DNA from: Mesorhabditis belari
Lineage: Eukaryota > Nematoda > Chromadorea > Rhabditida > Rhabditidae
Direction of reading: 5' to 3'
NCBI GenBank assembly: GCA_958450365.1
Contig: CAUEEP010000926.1
Coordinates: 1,039,501 to 1,103,500 of the forward strand
Length of the DNA: 64,000 nt
Part shown: positions 8,801 to 27,058 of the stretch, in pieces
Layout: each line of letters opens with the position of its first letter
Numbering within the stretch: position 1 is the stretch's first letter
Made by a program: the position numbers and the translations under genes
The notes under the pieces: generated by a model
What the model was told of the DNA's origin: nothing
The model's input: only the letters and a program-made list of their open reading frames with translations
Database searches by the model: none

Positions 8801-11627
8801 CCCAACCATCGATTCAACCACACAAGAAACAAGTGAGCTTTTAAAAGGCGATGAGTCGGCAATCATTTTTTTTTGATTCCCCATCCTCACCAAATTTGGA
8901 TTTTGATTGAGATTCATATCATAAATGCAAAATTTTATCTCTCAAATTTGGTTGATTGGTTAAACCCTTAACGTTTTTACGGTTATAACGGTTTTTACGG
9001 TTACGGTTTTTACGGTTAAAACGGTTTTAAACAACTCTTTCATAAAATAGCTAATTGTAAGTTTTGTTTAGCTTCCGAAAAGCCAATCGCATTCACAGAA
9101 GAGCTAATTTCAACGACGACAACTAGTAAAAAAAAAAGAGGTTACACAAACAAAATTAGTTGAAAATTTAGAAACCTTACTCAAAAATGATGATGATTCG
9201 CACGAGACAAGCAAATTGGAGGTTTCTGTTTGGAAAACAAAAAAAAACATTTGGACAATTGGGAATGGAAAAATGGACAATTGAAAAACAAAAAACATTA
9301 GCTAAAATAAGAAAAACGATAAACTTTTCAGCCACTCCTAGAACCCGAAAACTCAAGCGATCAGCTTAAAACAACGACCACAACTTTTGAACAGGTTTCA
9401 AAGTTTTAAAACTTGCACCTACAGAACTTCTAAAGCACCTTACCTACAGTACTTATAAAGCACCTTACCTATAGAACTTCTAAAGCACCTTACCTACAGA
9501 ACTTATAAAGCACCTACCCTACAGTACTACAGTACCGTGGTATTGTCTATTTCATTAAAATTCTCAACTATTAAGGCTCTTCGGTACATTGTAGCTTCAG
9601 TCTATGGTTAACTATTTCAAATTTCCAGAATGGAAGCGTGTTGGCTAACGAGATTTCCGGTGAGCAGCCGAAAGAATTGAGCACTGAAGAACCAACAGCA
9701 ACAACAGTGAAGCCAAAAGACGCGTATCCGAGTACAAATAATTTTCTAAGCTTAAATTACATTTAATTTCAGCACCACCACCAACAAACCAAGCTACGAC
9801 AAAGTTTGCCGTTTTTTCAAATCTTTTTTTCAAAGTTTCTTTTAGAAAACCCGTCGAGCCACCAGGATTGGGTAAAAATTGATAAAAGATAAAAGATAGA
9901 ATACTAATGAACAAATATAATAGCACTGTAATTAATACTAATAAGAATCCTAACTAATAAGAATCTTAACTAATTTAAGAATCCTAACTTTTAAGAATCC
10001 TAACTAATAAGAGTCCTAACTAATAAAGAATCCTAACTAATAATAATCCTAACTAATAAGAATCCTAATTAATAATAATCCTAATTAATAATAATCCTAA
10101 CTAATAATAATCCTAACTAATAAGAATCCTAACTAATAATAATCCTAACTAATAAGAATCTTAACTAAAAAGAATCCTAACTAATAATAATCCTAACTAA
10201 TAAAGAATCCTAACTAATAAAGATCTAACATAATCCTAATAATAATCCAAACCAAAAAACAACAAAGAACCATAAAAATCTTAACTAATAAGAATCCTAA
10301 TAATCCTAACACTTTTAGAGCCAAAAATTCATCCATCTGGCTACGAGGAGGGGAAAGGTGTGTGGAAAAACCAAAAAAAAGCTACACTGCAGAATTGAAC
10401 TTTTTAAAGATCCATATGATGTCCAGACTTTATCGTAACTTCAACATATTTACGACACAATCGATTTTATGTAGAGTAAGACAAGCTCAATGAAGCTGAG
10501 CCTACTGTACCTATAGTCACGTAATCTCTGCGTAAACCCGAGCACTCCCCCAAGCACTCCCCAAAACTTTCCCCAAGCATCACATTTTCAGGCCCGACAG
10601 GACCCCTTCAACCGGACACAAAACCCATCGGTTTTCATTGAAAAAAGCACAGTTTTTTTACATAATTTTAGATCCATCGCATGCTGTCGGCTATCCGGGA
10701 ATCCCGCCAATTGAGAAAGCGAAAAGTCGACCCGAGCGTTTCCTCAAAAATCCCCTCTTCGAGTCACGCGGCACTCGTAGTGAGAAAAAAGCATCGATAA
10801 CTAAAACCGATAACTAAAACCGATAACTAAAAGTACCGATAACTAAAACCGATAATTAAAAGCGATAACTAAAACAGATAACTAAAACCGATAACTAAAA
10901 TCACCGATAACACCGATAACTAAAACCCACGTGCAATACTTATTAAACTAAAATCTAATCATTCAATTTTGTAATCATTTTCGTAATTCAGAGGAGCTGA
11001 TGCCGACGGCGAAGATCATTGCCGAGAAATCGTTGAAGAAAACTTGTAAGTTATTGACTGAAATTTGCAGATAAACCTGGCTATATTAATTTTGGAAACG
11101 TTCGATTTCTGATTGGGATTTTTTTCAGAAAAGCTGATGAAATCGAATTTCGCTTAGAAATCGGAATCAACAAATTTAATAATCAAATTGAAATATTAGA
11201 CTCTGAATTTGTTATGGGATCGCTTTAGAGATCTATTTTCCAAGAGCTATAAAGCATTCATGCAAATGAGTTACCGTAAAACCTGTAAAATATAAGACTC
11301 ACGTCTTCAATTTTTTTTTCAATGAAATCTAAAAGGTAAAACTCTTCTAGGGAACTACGGTAACTTGTTTACAATGCTAAACCTTCAATTACCTAAGCCA
11401 AATCATTTCAGGGCGTCCTTTCGTCTTCGATTGTGCCACTGAAGAGGACGAAAAGGGGCCACTCTGTCGGTGGGTGATGAATAAATGAATCAATGCAAAA
11501 TAGCTAATTCCATATCCAAATTTCTAGAGATTGGGCAGATGGTGGTCTGTGTGAGCGACACCGTCCCACGAGGTTCCTATTTTGTCGCAAAACGTGTCTC
11601 TGCGTCGGTCCACCGCATCTTAGATAG
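2849..11627 (+). CDS. Secreted acidic Ser-Gly/Thr-rich protein with C-terminal ShKT domain
   Basis: Not recognised as a named gene. I trace about 23 exons that splice in consistent phase: 2849-2930, 2972-3055, 3125-3190, 5391-5445, 5929-5997, 6088-6197, 6239-6323, 7239-7316, 7998-8135, 8483-8635, 8680-8832, 9072-9125, 9172-9221, 9332-9394, 9629-9731, 9773-9803, 9846-9871, 10319-10357, 10592-10630, 10672-10779, 10992-11045, 11412-11469 and 11528-11627. They encode roughly 600 residues. Exon 1 gives a signal peptide (MIIRLLLYVFLIF, then SNA before RPQYD). The body is rich in Glu, Asp, Thr and Pro and carries Ser-Gly sites beside acidic residues (DGSGE, EGSGQ, EGSGE, NDGSGEE, PLSGYE), which resemble chondroitin attachment sites. 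ATNAPTI-type repeats are coded around 8755-8815. The end is a six-cysteine ShKT domain with the GPLCRDWADGGLC core and a CRKTCLC tail. The junction between 3190 and 5391 does not keep frame, so an exon may be missing there. The donor at 5998 is GC rather than GT. The likely role is extracellular matrix or cuticle, by inference only. Confidence 0.75.
3309..3381 (-). tRNA. tRNA-Val (anticodon CAC)
   Basis: A full cloverleaf reads on the minus strand. The acceptor is GGTCTTG paired with CAAGACC, the D arm is GTGTAGTGGTTATCAC, and the anticodon stem TGTCC/GGACA closes a TTCACAC loop with anticodon CAC. The T arm is GCCGG-TTCGATC-CCGGC. The A and B boxes are intact. The gene lies antisense within a long intron of the ShKT-protein gene. 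Confidence 0.93.
3710..4377. mobile_element. Long palindromic foldback element, host of a nested insertion
   Basis: The left arm (3710-3823) and right arm (about 4284-4377) are inverted copies. They share AATTG(A/G)GGG ends, GGCCAATTTGCGCCA-like and TTGCGCAA blocks, and an exact CTCGCCATAACTTTCTTC stretch. The end sequence GGCGGAACATTAGCCTATCC occurs again at about 4461-4480 as a direct copy. A separate TA-flanked element lies between the arms. It is a non-autonomous transposon relic and codes for no protein. Confidence 0.75.
3936..4156. mobile_element. 221-bp palindromic MITE with TA target duplication
   Basis: The element starts CTGGACAATGAAATATGATA and ends with its exact inverse, with arms of about 75 bp that include ACTTTCGCGCGTCTGTAAC. 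TA flanks both ends (3934-3935 and 4157-4158), the duplication expected of Tc1/mariner-type elements. It lies inside the 3710-4377 foldback element, so it inserted later. Confidence 0.85.
4955..5060. repeat. Minisatellite, about 27 bp, in intron
   Basis: Four to five copies of a unit like CATGGCTATAGCTTGCTTGA, alternating GATAACATGG, GATAGCATGG and GGTAGCATGG variants. It lies in the long intron upstream of the exon at 5391. Confidence 0.85.
5060..5307. mobile_element. piggyBac-like MITE with TTAA ends
   Basis: Both ends read TTAA followed by CACATTCACG in inverted orientation (left 5060-5073, right 5294-5307). The element is about 240 bp. A TTAA target duplication is the hallmark of the piggyBac group. 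The interior is AT-rich and has no transposase, so this would be a non-autonomous copy. Confidence 0.65.
5462..5823. mobile_element. 362-bp palindromic MITE with TA duplication
   Basis: The inverted arms are about 130 bp, starting CCGTATTTCTTCGAATAGAA and ending with the inverse. TA lies on each side (5460-5461 and 5824-5825). The arms are almost perfect, with one extra C (GATCGCG against GATGATAC near the middle). It sits in the intron between the exons ending at 5445 and starting at 5929. Confidence 0.88.
6351..6614. mobile_element. 264-bp hAT-like MITE with 8-bp target duplication
   Basis: The terminal inverted repeats are exact (GGGGGTGGGACAAATGCGAC). The 8-bp sequence GATTAGAG is repeated directly at 6343-6350 and 6615-6622. 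An 8-bp duplication is typical of hAT transposons. The interior is partly palindromic (GCTGGAAAAGGCCTTAGG arms) and has no transposase. It lies in an intron of the ShKT-protein gene. Confidence 0.88.
6950..7130. repeat. Polypurine (A/G) tract
   Basis: About 180 bp of almost pure A and G on the plus strand. It makes a long Phe-rich open frame on the minus strand that is an artefact of composition. Intronic. Confidence 0.9.
7660..7935. mobile_element. MITE family A, copy 1 (276 bp)
   Basis: The ends are ACCGTAAATACTGTAATAGT and its inverse. The middle holds a perfect hairpin around AAATAGCCCTGAAATTCAGG. The right flank is TA; the left flank reads GA, probably mutated. A second copy of the same family lies in the opposite orientation at 44362-44626. 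Intronic, with no coding capacity. Confidence 0.88.
9412..9530. repeat. 25-bp minisatellite in intron
   Basis: Four to five copies of CACCTTACCTACAGAACTTC-type units with small variants. It fills much of the intron between the exons ending at 9394 and starting at 9629. Confidence 0.85.
9930..10310. repeat. 14-17 bp minisatellite, AATCCTAACTAATAA unit
   Basis: About 20 copies of AATCCTAACTAATAA with variable spacing fill the intron between the exons ending at 9871 and starting at 10319. The CCTAA words resemble telomeric repeats, but the unit is not TTAGGC. Confidence 0.9.
10795..10925. repeat. 13-bp minisatellite, CCGATAACTAAAA unit
   Basis: About nine copies of CCGATAACTAAAA with small variants, in the intron before the exon at 10992. 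Confidence 0.88.
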
Positions 11628-12123
11628 TTTCTTTGCTAGAAATGTAGCCTCGATAATTTATTGCTTTGTTTTTTTTAAAGTTTAATCTCTCATTCTGACA
11701 TTCCACGCTCAACCATTCCATTTTTTGCATCTCCGGTTAAACTCGGTAAATTTTATTTCTTTAGAAGGCTACTACTAAAAAATATTGCAGTAAATCGGAG
11801 CGATTAAAACAACAGAAATGAATTAAGTATGCAACCTGTCAAAAGAATAAATTTGTGTCAAAGTGAAGTACGCCTAAATCGACAAACACGACACAATGCG
11901 AGCATATGCATAGCACATGGAATTTCGGGGAATAAAATAAATATGCAAGACTTGTAAGAAAGGAAATCACAGTCTCAAAAAGACACAACGCGTAAAAGGA
12001 ACAGATATTTGTGGTTGATAAAAAGTGGCACAATGTGAGAGTAAAAAAGTGGAAGGGTAGAATAAAAATGAGATAAACGTGAATAAATTAATCTTGTTCT
12101 CAAAGCGATTATCGATTGAAAAA
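11628..12123. other. Intergenic, convergent gene ends
   Basis: This 496-bp AT-rich stretch lies between the stop codons of the ShKT-protein gene (+) and pkc-3 (-). It should hold both 3' UTRs. I see no further gene in it. Confidence 0.6.
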
Positions 12124-15269
<3,146 letters not shown>

Positions 15270-16097
15270 CCTGAATTGTCTCGTAAGTGATTCAAGCTCA
15301 GAAAAGGGGTAAAAATAAGAAAATTTTCAAAGAACTTTAAAAGTACATCAGGTGTTTGTTTATTGAAATAAAAAGTTATTCAGGAAACGGATGTACCACT
15401 TTGAATGACCTATTAGCAAATAAAAGAATGGGAAAGAAGAGAGGAATGATGGGAAGGGAAGGAATGAGAGAAGGGAGGGGTGAGTCGGCCTTCCCCCCAT
15501 CCTGGCTGCTTATATCGATTGATCGTCTGTAGCGAACTCTTTTCTTTTCTGTTTTGGCCATACCAACAAAGACAATGATACAAAAACCCCGAGAGGAGAA
15601 CTATTCGACATTAGAGAGAACCGAGGAACCGAAACCCCGTTTAAATTAGATATCCAAATAGCGAGACTGAACGCGATGAACAAGCGCAAAAAGAAACTGT
15701 GACCACCCAAACCAATCATCCATCAATTTCGCCCTTCTTACTTCAAAATATTTTTTTGCAATTGATATTAAACGTTCTTGATTTACAGAACTAATAATAA
15801 CAACATATTTTATTTTTAACAGATATTAGAACAGAATTACAGATAAAAGTTGTCGAAATACAGGTCAAAACACAGTCGATAGAAACATTTTGTTAGAAAA
15901 TATAACGGACGTCCTTATCCTTTTGATACGCCTAGAATAATATGTGAGGGAAAAACATAAAAGACGCTAATGAGTAAATAATTAATCACTGGAAAAATCA
16001 TAACAGCTACTTAATCATTTCACCATAAGGATATTTTAAAAATTCTACCCAAAAATACTTAATGAAAATATCACAAAACAAACATCAATGAATAAGC
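15270..16097. other. Intergenic between xrn-1 and pkc-3
   Basis: An 828-bp AT-rich gap. It holds the 5' flank of pkc-3 and the 3' UTR of xrn-1, including a G/A-rich stretch near 15425-15485. Open frames here (about 60 codons) lack gene-like composition. Confidence 0.55.
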
Positions 16098-19000
16098 TCA
16101 AGTCGAACTGAAGTTTGCGGCAAGTCTTGATTTTCTTGGTTTGTTTGTGCCAAGCAATTTAGAATAATTTTCTGTTGGTGCAGCATCAGATGGTGGAGCT
16201 CCTTGCTCGCTTTTTGTTGGCTAAATTTCGTCAAATACTCAAAAATATATTAAATCTAATAGATACATTTGTAGTTGGTGGTGATGTTGGTTGCGCTTCT
16301 ACTTCAGAGTGATCAACTTTTGGAGTTAAACCACCTCGCCCACGACTAAAACGAGGCCGAGAAACCTAAAAGAAATTTATTAAATTTGGTTAGATATAAA
16401 AATAAAACTAACCGCACTGGGTACAAGATCTGAATTGTTCAACAATTGCTCGTGATTCTGATTACGATAACCATTCCCGACTCTTCCTCTCTGCATTCCT
16501 CTTGGATTCGTTGAGCTGTTTCCAAAGAAATAGCTAGGCCCACGCTAAAAATTGTTATTAAAATAGGATTAACACAAGATCACTAACGTTAACAAAATTT
16601 TGTGGTTGCCGGAACGTTGAATTTTGCATGAAACCTCGGGGAGATCTTCCACTAAAAATTATGCATTTGTTTTAACGCAGCACAAGTGTACCTGTAATTG
16701 TTGAAATTGTCTCCTCTTCCATAGTTGACCTGCCTGAAGCCTCTAGGTGGTTGCGAATTCAAACTTCCCCGCTGGCTAGATATACAAATCCAAGAATTAT
16801 TATTAAATAAACAAACCTTGAATTAAACACAATCTTTTGTTCGACACTTACAGGTTCTCCAACTTCCTCCCAGTCACCTTCATCCTTTTCCTGGTTTTCA
16901 TCATTTTCCTTCGTCTTACTTTTTTCAGCACTACTACTTGGTTCGACTTCAGTTGCATTCACTGATGTCTAAAATTCATTTTTAAGGTCTCAAGCGTTTC
17001 CATAACTTTATTCGACGTTGACCATGCGCCTTTTTGGAGGAATGAAATTACAGAACTGCTGCCACTTTTGTCATGCTCATGTAATGTTGGTGAACTTGAT
17101 TTGGTTTTATTGAATCCAATGCCCAACATTTGTGACAATTCAAGCTCGACTTTCTAAAGAGAGAAAATGAACTTTCTTTCTTAAATAACAGGCACCCACT
17201 TTTGCATCAGTCGAGACCGTTTCAACCTTCTCTGTAGATAGCGATTTTGCTGTTGGCTTTGTCTCCGTGACTTTCTTTTCCACGGGTTTCTATAAATTTA
17301 ATAAATGGCTTCGCTAACCTAACTGACCATATTTTGCTGTGATTTTGCTGGTTTATCTTTCAAAATCCTTGGAACAAAGTCAGTCACCTTAGCCGTAGAC
17401 GTCTGAATTTTGCATAAAAATACGAAACGCTTGAATTTCTTACCTGTGCCTGTGGTTTCATTCTAGGACTCCATTTTGTGTATGAACCCGATGTTGTTTC
17501 AATAAACTTTTGGGTCTGTGCTGGCTTCTAAAAATAAATCTTGATTTGTATTGAAAAAGTAGGGTAAACCTTTTTTATGCTCTTTTGCTCCTCTTTTCCC
17601 TTACGCTCTTTACCAAACGTTATGTTGATGATTTGTGTCTTTGCAACACAGTAACATTGTGTGAGTGAACTTCTATAGTTTCAAATATTACAAGATAAGC
17701 AACCAAAAATTGCTCACCGAATTTTGTAACCATCTTTGAAAGGCCTGTCAAAGAGAACTTCTAGCTTGTTATTGATCAGCCCAATAATAGTGCCATGTGA
17801 TCCTATATTATTGAGTCAAAAAGTTTCACAAAAAATTGTTTACCACATGGTACCGTTCCACCTTCAACAACATAAGCCACTCGGTCGAACAAACGAAAAT
17901 CAGCTTCAGGATCCGGCATGACCTTTCCATCCATCAAAGCGTACTAATAATAGGATTTTGGGGAGAATTTAAAACACATACTCGATAGAGTACGGCTGGG
18001 TTGATACTGCTTTTCTTCCTAATCGGAACCTCGTGCGTGTCATGCTTGGGTAAAACTTTCTCCAAAGCAGCTAAAACAACGTAAAATTATGCACAAGGTA
18101 CGGAGAAAACTACCGATGCATTGGGAGTCGAGATACTCGGAATAACACTCAACTTTCTCGATGGAAGCTGTTGGAACTTCTTTCATGTATTCTCTCAACT
18201 CTTTGACTCGCTTCTCCCTCAGAGCTTCTTTTGGCCAAACCTAAGCATCAAAATATTTCCTACGGGCAAAGGAACTTACATCCTCCGCGAAATAGTGCTC
18301 ATTTGTTTCTTCAGCTTTTTCGAGGTACGTAATCAAATCGCGAAATCTGAATCTTTAAGATTAATGAAAGAGTCAAAAAGTGACTTGTTGCGGTATTCCA
18401 TCAAAAGCTGAACAGCTTGATTAGAAAACTCCCAATATCCGTTTTCTTGTATTCTTTTGGAATAATCAGGAACCTAAAAAGTTAAGTGCTATTATTTTTT
18501 GCAAAAATTCAAACCTCCTTGTTTTGCTTGGTAAGCTTAAGGTTAAGTCCAATGTTGAGGCGAGGTGTTGTAGCCGGCTTTGATTCATAAAATTCTCTCG
18601 ACTCTGTCACAAGATAGACAGTTCCAGTTATTCGCGTGAGGAGCCTCGTCGTAACTAATTTCTGATTACTTTTCTTAATTAAAAACAAGGCGCACTTCCA
18701 GATCGCTTTCCAGCTTCAAAACTGTTAAACCAGTGCAGAGAATTTTTGAAACGAGTTTGACGGACCTCACTGACATCCGCGCCTTTATAGATATGCACAT
18801 TCACGATGATTCGACCTAAAGTTCTAGATTTAAAATGAAAAGAATAAATAAACATACATTCTGGTGTTCCAGAGTTTCCAATTTCGCTGACAACGGCAGG
18901 ATGTGCAAAGCCATCCCATGAGGGTTGCATGACAAAGACCTAAACCAATCAGAAACATTGGGTATAGACCCGTAGTCAGAAAAAATTTTCGGGGGGGGGG

Positions 19001-22000
19001 GCCAAAAAGATTCGAGCCCCTGAGAAAATTGAAACTTTTTTCGAAAAAAATTCGACGTTTTAAAAGAAAAGAGCTATCCAGTAAGGAACACACAACTTTC
19101 GATTTCGGGAGAGGGGCCAAACTTTTTAAAAATGATACTTTTTGCGCCCTCCCCTGGCTACAGGCCTGATTGGTAACTAAAAGAGCTACCTTTGAGTTGA
19201 CTGCATATGCTTCTTCGATCGGTATATCGCACAAGACTCTGTTTTCCTCAATGTTGATGTTCTAAAGCTACAATTTTTTTTTGAAAACTGCTGAGAACTA
19301 ACCGATACAAGGACTTGCAGAGCAACACGAGACATCTCGTGGGGGATGCTAGATCCCCATTGTTTTTGTCTTTTTACAACACCATCTCGTACTGAGAAGT
19401 TTTGAACTATTACTCAAAGCAAAAATTTTTAAAACCTGTCACGGACAATCCCATAAACTTTCTGCAGAAAACAATATGACTGATAGGCCCAACATCAATG
19501 GCGTATCGGTTCATTTGACTAAAATAAGACAAGTAAAATAAAAGCTAAAAATAAAGTCACTCACATGTCTCGAATGCCGCTAGCCCAATCCTTGAAATCC
19601 TTTTGATCATCGAGATCGAGCTCTTTCCTCTCGATCTTTCCATCTTTCATAAAGTACTTCTCAGTCTAAAATGCTAGGTTTCCCACTTCAGAGAACAGAG
19701 GTCCTACCACTGTCCAAATTTCAGAAACAAGTGCTAAAGCTAGCATCGGCCAATCGATGTAGACTTGTTTATTGAGGAGTTCTTCACTCAAAGTTTCAAA
19801 CGGCTGAATACAAAAGTGCCAGAATTAATTTTCTAAAAAGCATACCTTTTCTAGTTCTTTACGTTGCGTTGGCTTTAAAATAATGCTTTCCTTCTTGCTT
19901 TTTCCAGTATTGAACACCTAAACGAGGCTTTGCAAAAATAAACTGAAAAGTCAGAAACCTTAACACCGGCATAATCTAGCGTTGCTGTATGTGGAATGTG
20001 GCACATAGTCGGAAATCCCGGAAAATGCACATCCAGCTTGACGCCGGAAAGTAATCCTATAAAATTTGCATTGAAATTTAATCTACTTGCAAGAAGTTAC
20101 CATGAATCACCGTTGACTTGTCAATACGGAAAGCATTTTTGTCAATTGTCGTTCGACTTTAAATAAGTATGCATTCGAATTAATTTTTGAAAAATACATT
20201 GCTCGTTTTCCATCGGACTTGCTAATGTCACAGGTGTACAAAATGTGTGGTCCATGTGCGTTTCGAGCCTTTTCTTCGTTGCTCAGCAAATTTTCCTAAA
20301 AGTTGCTAATTAATCTGATTGATCCCCAACTAAAGCTAATGGCCAAACACTATACCTTTGATTTGATCGCTTCCAATAAGCGGTCTTGATTGATAAATGG
20401 CACAAGAACGACTGCTTCCTAAATTGAAATTCGTCTGTCAAAGTATTGGACTAAAGAAATAATATCTAACAATAAGCAAGAAACTCACCCAATCATTCAC
20501 TTTGCCATTCAGATCCGTCTCGAAATCGGTTGGATAGAAATCGTGGATTGGAGAGTTTGGGTCTTTCATGAGTTGCTGAAAAGACAATAACCTTTGATTT
20601 TCTTGGCAACTCACTTGTAAATGATACGGTAAACATGCAGCACTGGCAGCTGGGAGAACGGCCAACAACTGCTCAAATGGCCGAAATGGTGTGCTCAATT
20701 CAAAATTCATGTCGACTTCGTGGAAATTGATGAGATCCGAAATGAAAGGCGAATAGTGGAAAGGGTAGTACCTTGAAAATAATTGCTAAAATAAACATAA
20801 ATAAACCAACCAATTCCATGAAACACATCCGTGATAGTAATAGTGTAAATTCCATTGTAAAGCTCGGATGTAACCTTCTGCTTGTGCTTTCAATTCTGTT
20901 TTAGAGATGTTGCCAAATTTCATTTTATCTCTAAAAGCCACTTAGTCGTAAAATATGTATGTTGCTTTCAAATCACTTGTAATACTGCCGCCGATGACGT
21001 TTGAATTGATTGTTTATCGTCGTCGACCAGCATTTCTGATAAAACACAAATCAGAAGAAACTAGAATGGTCAAACCTCAACATTATTTTCAAACTCGCTA
21101 TCGCTCATATCCTTGATTTCTAATGCTTTCAATTTCTCTTGAAACTCTTCTTCGTACGGATCATAGTCGTCTAAAAATTATACACTCAAGTTGCAAGAAA
21201 AACAAAAAACCTGGTTGTGAATTTGACATTTCTGCGTTTAATGCATCTTCCGCAGACAGAATTCCACCTGTAACAGGTCGTTCATTTGATTGTTTTGAAG
21301 AGTCTTCTTCGTCGGACGATACAAATGCAGCTAGAAAAACTTTAAAGGTTAAAAAAATTTTTTTACCATTGCTTGTGTCATGTGGTCCAGCGTCATCATC
21401 ATCATCATCATCAGTTGCAGAAGACATATCCGGATCGGAAAAAGCAACCAATTCCTGGGAAAATAGCTCAAGGTCGATCAATTATGCAATTCGATAAAAC
21501 CTCTTCTTTCTCCTTTTCCGCATTTGGAGGTGTCCCCTCTTTTGCTGAAGCGACTGGCCTGCCAGTTTTTGATTCCAAATACTCCTCATTTTCCAATCGT
21601 TCCATGAAACTTTTCCTGTAACATGTTGTCAAGATCGGTCCTATTTAAACAACAAACTTGTCCGTTTCCGAAAAGACTTTCAAAAATTTCTCGAACCGTT
21701 GCACGTTGAGCATTCCTTTTTCGTTCAAATACCCTAAAAGCATTCAATTGTTACAGTGTAAATATTTTTTAAAACTTACCGTCCAAAGTTGGTAAAACTT
21801 CGGCATAAGTTTTATAAAGCAAAGGTAAAGCATCGTCATGAATATGTACATTGGGAAGATGTGGAATAAAATCGTTTCCTATGTTAATAACTATGAGATT
21901 AGTTAGAAAAAAACTTACCAATAAGAAATCCCATAAGCACCCAATCATCGATAATATTTTCAAGGTCAAAAGGAAAAGAAATCTTTGTCTAAATTTTTTT

Positions 22001-23265
22001 TTATAACCTTCATTTAAATGTCTAGAGAATCTACCTTTAATGCTTGAAACTCGCGTTCAAGATACTCCCGGAATAATTGTAAATGGAGCAAATGAAAATT
22101 AACATTTTTCGGTTCTTTTCTAAATAGCAACGGTAAATTTTAGTAGGTGCGCATGCAACGAACCTTTTCACTTGATCATTTCCCTTCTTTTTTGATGGTT
22201 GAACTCTACCAAATTTAACTTCCTCTCTCAAAAGGGAAAAATGAGGCTCGTGTGAAGAAAGTCCAAGCATCATCTGGAGTTTGTGGATTGAATGGCAAAC
22301 AAATTGCTTACCAAATCAGCATCGAGTCCATACATGCAATGTCGTGTATTTGGATCATACTCTGGTCTGAAATTTATTTCTACACCTCCCTTCAATTGAC
22401 TTCAACCTACAATATACGTTCCGCCCGAATAAAATCCATAATTTTGTGTTCTCCTTCTCCAGGACACTAAAATTCAAATTTAAACTTTGAAGTCGCTTAT
22501 GAATCCAACATCATGACCGGACAAAACCACTCGAAGTTTTCCATCTTGTCTCCAAAGTGGATCTGTTTCGATTTTGTGTTGAACCCAATTGTCCAAATGT
22601 TTATGCAACGCAACCATGAAGTGAGTACCTAAATTTTAAACTATGATACAAAAATAAAGACAAAAACAAACCCGGTGTAATACAATTCGAGTCAAAGCGA
22701 CTTCCTTCAGGAATCTCTACTCCGTCCTGGATGGCTTTCTTTAACGCAAATTCCGCATTTCTTGCCGACCTAAATATTACTCATGTAAACATGCAAAAAC
22801 ATTATTTTAATCTATTCTAAATATGTACTTACATGAATCTTCTTGCTCGTTGTTGGTTCATTTTAGCGCGTGGAGCAACACCATCAATTGCCATGAAAAA
22901 GACACGTTTAGGGCGAATGATTTTGAACAGCATCTAAACAGACATCACATACCACACCCTGCCTAAAACTTACATCAATATACGCAGAAACGTCCGTAAA
23001 AATCTGCTCCTCGCTGATCCGAAACATGACATCGTCGTCATCGGGATGAGAGCAGCAATGAATGATCCCATTCATATCAAGGTACAAGTTGTCGAACTCG
23101 GGCACCTGAATTTGGAGAAGGAATTTACCTATGCAAAAATTTAGCCTTACCTGTGCCTCCGAAACGACTTGGCTGAGACATGGATAACGCTCGCTCACCC
23201 ATCTAAAAACATTTTATCACAAACGCTTTATAAATAGCCAACCTGTAAAATTTCGGTACCCCCAT
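16098..23265 (-). CDS. xrn-1: 5'-3' exoribonuclease XRN1
   Basis: Cytoplasmic exonuclease that degrades decapped mRNA from the 5' end. The protein starts [19 protein letters not shown], as the family does, with the first intron after FYR. Catalytic-core blocks are visible: [19 protein letters not shown] (near 23070), [19 protein letters not shown] (near 22330-22220) with LLREEVKFG, and [20 protein letters not shown] (near 21870). These hold the Mg-binding acidic residues. The remainder codes for the D1-D4 and SH3-like parts, and the tail is basic, ending [13 protein letters not shown]. The gene has about 25-30 short exons over 7.2 kb, most introns near 50 bp. It lies 378 bp downstream of rcq-5 on the same strand. 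One intron (about 18940-19190) carries a degenerate repeat. An acceptor (TTGTAG) precedes the ATG. Confidence 0.95.
18955..19175. repeat. Possible degenerate inverted-repeat element in xrn-1 intron
   Basis: An oversized intron has a G11 run. The left block CCCGTAGTCAG is a rough inverse of the right block CTGGCTACAGG, each joined to a G- or C-rich stretch and a CAAAAAG word. It may be an old MITE. The match is weak. Confidence 0.35.
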
Positions 23266-23643
23266 CGCACACACCTCTCTACAACAATAATCTAAAAATG
23301 TCAACTCAATTTTTTTTGTGATTTGAGACAAAATATTACTATTAGAGCAATGTCATGCAATCTATAAAAACCAAACATTTATTATGACTAGGGAAAAATG
23401 TGGTCAGGGCACATAGCAGCACTACGTACTCACCTACCCAATCCCAATGCGAACAAAGAAAAGAGATTTGAATCCCATATGCTAGGAATTGCTCAATAAC
23501 AAAAAACTTTTTACAAGGTTTATTGGAAAAAACAATTCAATTTATCACAATACCGAAAAATATAAACATAACATGTATGTATATCCTATAAAAGTAAATG
23601 GTCAAAGAGTACAAGAATAAATATATTTATGGACATTTGGGGC
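23266..23643. other. Gap between rcq-5 stop and xrn-1 start
   Basis: These 378 bp carry the 3' end of the rcq-5 transcript and the xrn-1 5' region with its trans-splice-like acceptor. No other gene is seen. Confidence 0.55.

Positions 23644-27058
<3,415 letters not shown>

Noticed and set aside
9930..10310. Interstitial telomere (CCTAA words)
   Set aside because: The 14-17 bp unit includes AATAAG and lacks regular GCCTAA hexamers. It is an intronic minisatellite.
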